Source: Gnetum montanum (lineage: Eukaryota > Streptophyta > Gnetopsida > Gnetales > Gnetaceae). Taken from it: DNA of 53,543 nt. Both the position numbers and the translations under genes were made by a program. Under the pieces are notes generated by a model, which did not search any database, was not told the origin of the DNA, and was given only the letters and a program-made list of their open reading frames with translations. Where the stretch lies: NCBI GenBank assembly GCA_015680685.1, contig MNCI01022759.1, positions 42,124 through 95,666 on the forward strand. Direction: 5' to 3'. Below, one piece after another: positions 46,585 to 53,543 of the stretch; the stretch's first letter is position 1; every line of letters begins with the position of its first letter.

Positions 46585-46960
46585 CCAACTAGTCCACTAT
46601 CCCATTGGAACTAGTGGAAGACATTGTTACCACTTTTTGTAGGTGGTCGTACCTAGTTAAATTCCTAGTAATTTAGGTAAACAATGGTAAGGGGGACATC
46701 CAAATCATAATGGAAAGAGCATGGCTGAGCACCATCAACACACATCTAGGAATCCATGATCTTTCCTTAGAAATATCAAAGGAAAATCCATTTAGAAAGA
46801 TTGAGAAGAAGAAAGTTCTGTGCATCGCATATAGTGACACAAGGTGTAATTCCATGCAAAGGTCATGGTTTGTGCAAAGTTTAGCATTTCCTCTATGCAA
46901 TCAGTGTGCACAAGTGATTAACATACAAAGATGCCTGTATGTAGTAGGCACATGATAGGA
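46585..46960 (+). pseudogene. pol: F: protease, C-terminal part
   Basis: Begins QLVHYPIG, which continues LELDN of the left half (29636) as in other Athila-like proteases. After a shift come VEDIVTTFCRWSYLVKFLVI and DIQIIMERAWLSTINTHLGI, in place of the usual ILGRPFLAT-type motif, then a Lys-rich tail. Stops present. Confidence 0.75.
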
Positions 46961-47099
46961 AGACACCCAGTGGCTGATAGTTGATCAAGAAAGCAGTTCA
47001 CTCATATGCATGGAACCAACTAAGGGTTTTACTTATGCTTACATTGATAACATAGATGCATTAGAGTAAGTCCATCACCAACTTCCAAGTCTTAACCTT

Positions 47100-48190
47100 A
47101 AACATGTCAACTAGGGAAAGTTGGAAATCCTTGACAAATTTAAGTAGGAGCCCTTCAAGCTAAAACCAATGCCCATCGGTATGGAATATACATTCCTTAA
47201 TAGTAGAAAACCAGTAATTTTCAATGCTAAGCTTGCTCCTCAATAGAAAGAAGAATTGCTAAAGGTAATCAATAGATGGTCAAAAGCCTTTGCTTGGTCA
47301 TATCCCAAATTAACTAGAATAGATCCTAGGATATGACAACATAGGATTTACATCAACCCCTCCATGAATCCTTGAAGATAACCACAAAGGAATTTGAACC
47401 CAAAGCTAAAGCAAGTAGTTAAGGAAGGAATCAAATAGCTTCTCAAGGCTGGGTTCATATACCCCATTTTTGATAGTGAATGGGTTAGCTCCTTAGTTAT
47501 TGTGCCTAAAAAGGGAGAAAAATTGATGGTGTGCATATATTTTAGGCTACTGAATATGGCAACATTCAAAGATCACTTTCCATTGTCATTTGTTGACCAA
47601 GTCTTAGACACCATCGTAGGGCATCGATACTACAGTTTTTTGGATGGATATAGTGGATATAATCAAATAAAAATAGCCCCTGAAGACCAAGAAAAGACTT
47701 CATTCACTAGTCCTTGGGGAATGTTTTCATACAAACATATGCCATTTGGCTTGTGCAATTCCCTTGTAACATTTCAATGACTAGTTCTAAGCATCTTCCA
47801 ACAGCAGATAGGGAATGACATGGAGGTATTTATGGATAACTTCTCCACTTATGGAGAAAACTTTGATCAAGCCTTAGACCAGTTGGATCAAGTGTTAAAA
47901 AGACATGTAGAAACCAATTTGAGGCTCAACTAGCAGAAGAGCCATTTGATGGTCCAAGAGGATGTAGTACTAGGGCACAAAATCTCTCACACATGGAGAG
48001 AGGTAGACCCCAAGAAAATCAAAGTTATTCAAGGAACTATCCATCAACCAAAAACTATCAAAGATATTTAGTCATGCCTTGGACATACTAGCTACTATAG
48101 GAGATTTATTGAGAACCTTTCAAACATTGCCAAACCATTGGTGGAATTAATGAAAAAGGATGTACCTTTTGAGTGGTCTAGAGAATGTGA
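47100..48190 (+). pseudogene. pol: F: Athila-like reverse transcriptase
   Basis: FAWSYPKLTRIDPRI, EWVSSLVIVPKKGEKLMVC, FKDHFPLSFVDQVLDTIVGH, YYSFLDGYSGYNQIKIAPED, TSFTSPWGMFSYKHMPFGLC and the active site EVFMDNFSTYGE, where the second catalytic Asp (MDD) is Asn, probably by G-to-A. Connection: REVDPKKIKVIQG. Thumb to about 48190 (RRFIENLSNIAKPLVELMKK). A different lineage from the Tat RTs: no second RNase H follows. Confidence 0.9.
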
Positions 48191-48640
48191 ATTAGCTTTT
48201 CAAACTCTAAAATAGAAGCTAGTAGAAACACCCATTCTACAAGCTCTTGACTAGTCTAAATCATTCCATATCATGACTAGCACATCCAAATATACCTTAG
48301 GAGCTATACTCACATAGTTAGATGACTAGAAGCATCCTTATTACATCCACTATGTAAGTAGAAGTATCATTGGTGCATAACTTAACTACACTACCACAAA
48401 GAAAGAATTAATGGATGTAGTGTTTACATTAGAAAAGTTTAGATACTATGTATTTGGATATAAAGTATATATATATACAAATAATAGTGCAATAAGGTTC
48501 CTCATGAATAAGCCAATGGTAAACCCTCATATCATACAATGCCTTGTAATCTTATAAGAGTTTGATCTTATGATGATTGATTGTAAAGGCAGCTAGAACG
48601 TAGTTGCTAATCATTTATCTTAGTTGCGATGGAACAACAA
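48191..48640 (+). pseudogene. pol: F: RNase H
   Basis: FEWSRECELAFQTLK, SFHIMTSTSKYTLGAILT, HPYYIHYVSRSIIGA, NYTTTKKELMDVVFTLEKFR and YVFGYKVYIYTNNSAIRFL, then NVVANHLS. The first Asp (usually TDAS) and the TDH-type Asp are changed. TAG and TAA stops sit at positions where relatives have Gln or Trp. Confidence 0.85.
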
Positions 48641-49990
48641 AGAGGAAAATTATCCAATTTTTTATTATTTTCCTAATAAATTCCTCTTTGTTGGTGTACT
48701 GAATAATCAATCACCCAAGGAGACAAACTAGTACAGTAGCATTCTTACCTATCTCCTCACCCAACAAATACCACAAGAGTTAAACCTTAAAAAGAAACAA
48801 TAGTTTCTTCACTGAGCCAAGTACTTTATGGAGATTAATGGGCAACTTTACAAAGTGTGTCCCAATGGCTTGGTTTGATGGTGTGTTCCTGATATAGATC
48901 AGTTGAGAGTTCTCTAAGATGTTCATGAGGGTCCTTGTGGGGTTCATTACACTAGGAGACAAACAGCCAACAAGATCTTACCTATAGGATATTATTGGTC
49001 TACATTGTTTTAGGATGCCCATCAATTTATCCAATCTTGTGAGCACTGTCAATGTGATGGGGGAATGATTGCTAGAATGGAGGATCCGGAACAAAGGATC
49101 CAACCATTACAACTCTTTAACATTTGGGGAATTCATTTTATGGGGCCAATTACACCAATGTTCAATGGAAAAGCTTATATTATTGTTGTTGTTGATTACC
49201 TAACAAAATGGGTAGAAGTAGCTATTGTTAAGGAATGTACATCATCTATAGCTACATGATTTTTTCAACAACAAATCATAAATAGGTTTGGTATGCCTCG
49301 TGAACTTACTTTAGATAACAGTACACACTTCACAGGTGAAACTTTTTGGAAACTAATGCAATACTTAGGGGTTGAACACAAACTGACAACAACATACTAC
49401 CCCCAAGCAAATGGTTAAGCAAAAGTCACCAATAGGAAGATTAGAAAGGTATTGACAAGAACTATTAGCAAGTTTAGGCGAGATTGGAGCACTAAACTGA
49501 ACGATGCTCTTTGGGCATACCACTCCACATGGAAACTCCTTATAGGATACTCTTCCTATGAGTTAGTGTACAGTAAAGTACCAACACTTCCCATTCATAC
49601 TAACCTTCGTACAGTATCCATAGCATGTGACCTCAACCTTGACCTTGATCTAGCATAGAAACTATGGTTGGTAACCCTTAACATGCTAGATGAAAACCAA
49701 CTAGCTGCCCTATCATCTAATGAGTTGCACAAGGCATTCAATAAACAACACCATCACCTAAGGATTAGGAAAGTTAAATATCAACTAGGCAATAAGGTTC
49801 TCTATTGAAATCCCACACATGTGCCACAACATACGAAATTTCAAACATTGTGAAAAGGACCTTATATTATTTATGCAGCTTTTCCTTCAAGAGCCATGAA
49901 AATATACAAACCTAAGAGCGAAAACAAGAAACTATTGGTTAATGTACAACAAACCAAACCTTTCCATGAGCTTAGGATAGCTAGAACACA
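48641..49990 (+). pseudogene. pol: F: integrase
   Basis: The zinc-binding segment reads DVHEGPCGVHYTRRQTANKI with SCEHCQ. Catalytic core: WGIHFMGPITPMFNGKAYI (the first catalytic Asp, usually GIDFMG, is His), VVVDYLTKWVEVAIVKE, RELTLDNSTHFTGETFW (LDNS for SDNG or SDGG), then TYYPQANG-stop-AKVTNRKI. The C-terminal part continues with ALWAYHSTWKLLIGYSSYEL and ends near 49990 (KPFHELRIA). Nonfunctional. Confidence 0.88.
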
Positions 49991-51520
49991 TGCTACCTCT
50001 ATTGATGGACAACCTTGCTTACTATTTTAGTCATGGGTTAGATGGCCACCTATGATAATCATTTTAGGCCCTCAGTTCTTTTTGAATTTTTATTTTACAC
50101 ATTTTTTCAATTTTTCTTATTTTTTTTACACCATCATTCATGTTTTTACTATTTCTTTGTTTCCTTGATTTACTTTTATTCATCATCCAATAAGTGCTCA
50201 TGATTGTGGATTGCATTATATCATATTGATTGCTAATGTTTGATTTTTACCTTTGAATTATTATGATGATATTAAGGTATGGTTCTTTTGGTAAAAGAAG
50301 AAATGAGTCCATGCTGTCCACTCATCCATACAACTCTATGGTCTCCTTTGGCTTGGAACTATACAATCCCATTTTTCTAAGTAAATTTATTAATAAATTG
50401 GTGGTTGGATACTTTTCAATCCAAGGAAATACTTAAAGGATGAAAATGGTGTGACTTCAAGGGGATTCGATGCATTTTTGATGGCCATTCTCTTGGGTAC
50501 TTGGATGCTTGTTTCTTGGGTTTTCCACCATTCTGACATTGTTCAAAAATCAGGAAGCCAAGTGAATAAAAATAAGTCTTTTCCTGGTGTGGTTCTCACG
50601 CAAAAAAAAAAGAAGAAAAGTAAGAATTAAAAGCATACCCCTTAGACATACTAAAGAAATATGGGCTACAAGCACTGGTTATGAAACTAGAAAGACATGT
50701 TACCCATGCCTAAAGGTTCCCTCTAACTAAGGTCCTTTCTCACTTCTTGCTTCCCCATCTTGCTCTCCTTGAGATGGTGATCACTCTTTGTGAAGGCATT
50801 CTTGTTGCTTTAACAGGATGGATTGGCTAGGTGTATTGATGGAAGGTTACTGAATGTGGTTGGTTTGAGTCTAGATTTGGGATGAAGTTCTACTTAATCA
50901 TCTTAACCATGAAATACACAAGGGGCTTTACACAACCTTGTTTTTGGGATTCCATTACATTCTCTATTCTCCATCTTTCTTCCCATTTTGCACCTCATTG
51001 GTAGTTTTATCATTAGTCTATTCTAGGTTGATGCATTGTTTTTCTCTGGTAAATTCTTGTGGGTAATGTTTTAACTCTTTCTTCCAAATGACATTCCTAG
51101 AGCCTACAGACACTTTGGTTTATGGGTTTGTTAGGGCATAAAAGGTATGAGCCTACTTTGGGGAGGACCCACTAGCATTCCTTTTTAGTGCAATTGTTAA
51201 GTTATTTTCCTTAAACATTTCTTGCAATCAATAATCTCTTGTTTCATCCCAATCCATGACATCCATTTTATTGGCATTGCTATTGTTATTTTTTCCCATC
51301 TTTCTTGTTCCTCATATTTTTCCATCTTATAGCTACTGAAGGTTCACTCTTAGCTGTGAGGTCCCTGGCCCAAATTTTTTAATTTTCTTCATTTTACTAT
51401 TTTCCTAGCGCCTACACCTTGGGTAGTCACCTATGATAAATCTCCGAACTAATATTTTGTAAAGAACTTGTTTCTTTTCTTCTATACTCAAGGCTGAGTT
51501 TTTATTCAATCATGGATGTA
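49991..51520 (+). other. F: 3' untranslated region up to the PPT
   Basis: AT-rich non-coding stretch with long T runs (50080-50160) and an A/G run (50600-50623). No ORF with a recognisable domain; an env-like ORF, seen in some Athila elements, was looked for and not found. Ends in CATGGATGTA just before the LTR, matching the PPT of B. Confidence 0.65.
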
Positions 51521-52562
51521 TGATGAGAGCATTTACTCTAATTATTAGAGTGGTTACTCTAAGGATTACTCTAGTGGTTACTCTAGCAGTTATTCTAATT
51601 ATTAGAGTGGTTACTCTAGTAGTTACTTTAGCAGTTACTCTAATTATTAGAGTGGTTACTCTAGTACTTATTAGAGTGGCTACTCTAGTAGTTATTCTAA
51701 TAATTAGAGTGGTTACTTTAGTAGTTACTTTATTAGTTACTCTAATTATTAGAGTGGTTACTCTAATTATTAGAGTAGTTTCTCCCAAGCCTATGAATAC
51801 AGTGCCTACGTGCACAATTGGGAGGAAGTCTTTTAGCAGTCAAGTAGCAAAACTATTGTAGTATATTTGAAAGTTAGATTATTTTTCAAGTGCTCATAGC
51901 ATAAATTCTATTTCTGGATGGATCTTTATTCGAGCATTGTGTATGTGAGCACAACTTGTGTACGACAATAAAGACAAGTTCTTTGATTCATCCTTACAAC
52001 ACTTGAGATTTGTTTTCTTATGCATTTCTTTTATTTTATTTTCTTATGAATTTATTTTATTTTATTTTATTTTATGCACTTTACATTTATATTATTAGCA
52101 TAGTAATTCATTTTGATCAACTAAGAAAATCATTAAATTACACAAGAACAACCACTTCGAGCATGCGTGTAATGCTTGATAACCTAGTAACGATTAGCAT
52201 TTCGTAATCCCAGTAGTGTTGCACTGGTTTAGGATGTGTAAGACAAGTGGGAATGAATGCTGGTGTTAGGATTAGTTAGAACTTATTTAATGAGTAGTTA
52301 AGTTAAATTATCCATTTAGTTACCTCTCTCCTTCCCTACTAGCACAGGACATAAAAACATAAAAGCTATAAAAATCATATGTCTCAAGCTTACTTAACCA
52401 TAAAATCGTGACATACAGGTAAGCTTGGAAAGACAATGATCAACCAACCCATCCTTCTTCCACAAGGGGAACATAAGCACCTAGTCCTTAGAATTTTACT
52501 AAATCATGCATGGAATGCTCGTATTCATATGGTTAAGCTTAGGGGTACCTTGCCTCTCATCA
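51521..52562 (+). mobile_element. LTR F (3' LTR, 1042 bp)
   Basis: TGATGAGAGC ... TAGGGGTACCTTGCCTCTCATCA, with both termini shared with LTR B. U3 is dominated by the CTCTAATTATTAGAG array. AATAAAG at 51967 is a possible polyadenylation signal. No convincing TATA box. The right flank is the 3' UTR of minus-strand element H. Confidence 0.8.
51531..51783. repeat. GTTACTCTAATTATTAGAGTG palindromic array
   Basis: About ten units of GTTACTCTA(GTA) alternating with CTCTAATTATTAGAGTGG; the core CTCTAATTATTAGAG is a near-perfect palindrome. It reads as low-complexity open frames on both strands (Val/Ile/Thr repeats), which is a by-product of the repeat. Confidence 0.9.
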
Positions 52563-53543
52563 ATAGTTGATAGTGACCATGCCATGAAGTGATTCGCCCC
52601 TGAAATGTTAACCTCTCATCGGAGTGCTTATGAGAGTTTCAAAGTCAATCTAAGGTAGGGCTAGTTGTGAAGCTGTAGCATTGTTAATTTTCTTGGGGAT
52701 ATGCTTTTACCCATTCTCTTTTTTCTTTTTTTTTCTTTGCTATGTTGTGAGGCAAACCTTCTTTGGGTTCGGCTTACTATTGAATGTTAGCTACAAGTTG
52801 ACCATCGAGAAGATGGGCTTTGTTTTGATGCATCCACATCGCATCTATAGGATAGATGTTTCATCCAAGGGATGATTCGTGTTACATCCTCTTAGGATTT
52901 GAGCATGCAATACAGGCTTTTAGTAGGACAAGTTTTGTTACATCGACCATGGGTTCTATAGTTGACGTGAAAAGAAAGCCATATGCATCATAGTGTGTAT
53001 GAATCTGAGGGATGTGTAATCATGAGTATGTGGGAGATGAGAGGATATAGGATGATAGAGTGGATGTGCATAGGTTGTAATAAGGATGAGCGGGATATGC
53101 ACTCTTGAGTGGCTTAACTAGTCCAATCATGCACATCAGAGCAACGTGGTAACTTGCTACTGCAATAAGATGCATCTCTACATGACCACCTACAAGGCTT
53201 CATCTTGAAAACACAACTCTAAGAAGAGAAGAAAACCACATAGTATAAAATGAAATTCTAGATGCCTAATGTGAAGATGTTGGATGTGCTCAATGTAAAG
53301 ATGCCATAAATGTGTCAAATGTTATGCCAATTGCAAGTGCTCAAAAAGCCCGTGAAAGTGCCAGGGTGATGATGTTGCAAGTTCTCTAAAGGTCATATTA
53401 ATGGTAAGTGCTTCAAAAGATCAAGAGAATGATGGGAGGAGATGATGCTGTGAGTGTCACCAAGGTTGTATTAATGGAAAGTGCTCCAAAAGATCAATAA
53501 CATGCAAATTTAAAGTCCTGGCAAACTGTGAACATAGTTTAAG
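52563..53543 (-). mobile_element. H: 3' UTR of a minus-strand Tat element, runs off-window
   Basis: Matches G's 3' UTR in the same orientation: TTAACCTCTCATCGGAGTGC vs CTAACCTCTCATCAGAATGC (about 31808), GGATAGATGTTTCATCCAAG vs GGATAGATGTTTTCTCCCCA (about 31982), and GGGATATGCACTCTTGAG vs the 32200 region. The last 40 bases (TTTAAAGTCCTGGCAAACTG) resemble the spacer array that follows integrase. F is read as inserted into this UTR. Confidence 0.65.

Noticed and set aside
29632-46589. 5-bp target site duplication around G
   Set aside because: ACAAT on the left and CCAAC on the right share only three of five positions; too weak to claim.
49991-51520. Env-like ORF downstream of F integrase
   Set aside because: Some Athila elements have one, but no frame here gives a signal peptide, membrane segment or other recognisable order beyond chance.
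51510-51861. Open frames on both strands with Val/Ile/Thr/Arg repeats
   Set aside because: They are translations of the palindromic array; mirrored low-complexity peptides on both strands are expected and no domain is present.
52010-52207. Small hydrophobic ORF rich in Phe/Leu/Tyr
   Set aside because: It lies within LTR F over a TTTTATTTTATTTTA tract; composition alone explains it.

Overview
This window is intergenic repeat DNA from a land plant with a large, retrotransposon-packed genome. No host gene, rRNA or tRNA was recognised. Nearly all of it can be assigned to decayed Ty3/gypsy LTR retrotransposons of the plant Tat (Ogre-like) and Athila-like groups. The plant assignment rests on Tat hallmarks (two successive RNase H domains, very long elements), an Athila-type primer-binding site complementary to the tRNA-Asp 3' end, and stop codons that often replace Gln or Trp codons, as methylation-driven C-to-T decay would produce. 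A large-genome gymnosperm or angiosperm would fit; the species cannot be told.

Layout, left to right (the letters are mine). Most elements show only their right half, and each LTR 3' end abuts the interior of another element. The simplest reading is a nested stack: Z (LTR 1-902) sits in A; A (903-11177) in the RNase H of C; C (11178-15824) in the 3' UTR of D; D (15825-18540) in the antisense gene of E; E (18541-29330) in the gag-pro of F; F (29331-29636 and 46585-52562) in H (52563 onward, minus strand). A complete 16.9-kb minus-strand Tat element, G (29637-46584), splits the protease of F. Inside A, a unit of about 4.1 kb is tandemly duplicated. It carries a reverse-oriented Athila-like LTR (B) with a PPT on one side and a PBS on the other.

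How the parts work together. The Tat elements supply gag and protease (seen only in G), RT, a gypsy RNase H plus a second archaeal-like RNase H, and integrase (seen in C and E, missing from G). E and G also carry, in antisense between protease and RT, the same unknown gene. It has its own TATA box, an upstream tandem array, several introns with matching splice signals in both copies, an acidic poly-Glu exon and a coiled-coil C-terminal part. This gene is the most interesting content of the window. A second theme is that each LTR family carries its own clustered palindrome in U3: GCGTATACGC (Z/A), GCGATATCGC (B), GCTATGCTA/TAGCATAGC (E/G) and CTCTAATTATTAGAG (F). All coding copies carry stops or frameshifts, and several catalytic residues are lost. 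Boundaries come from hand alignment of copies within the window; similarity statements are by eye.
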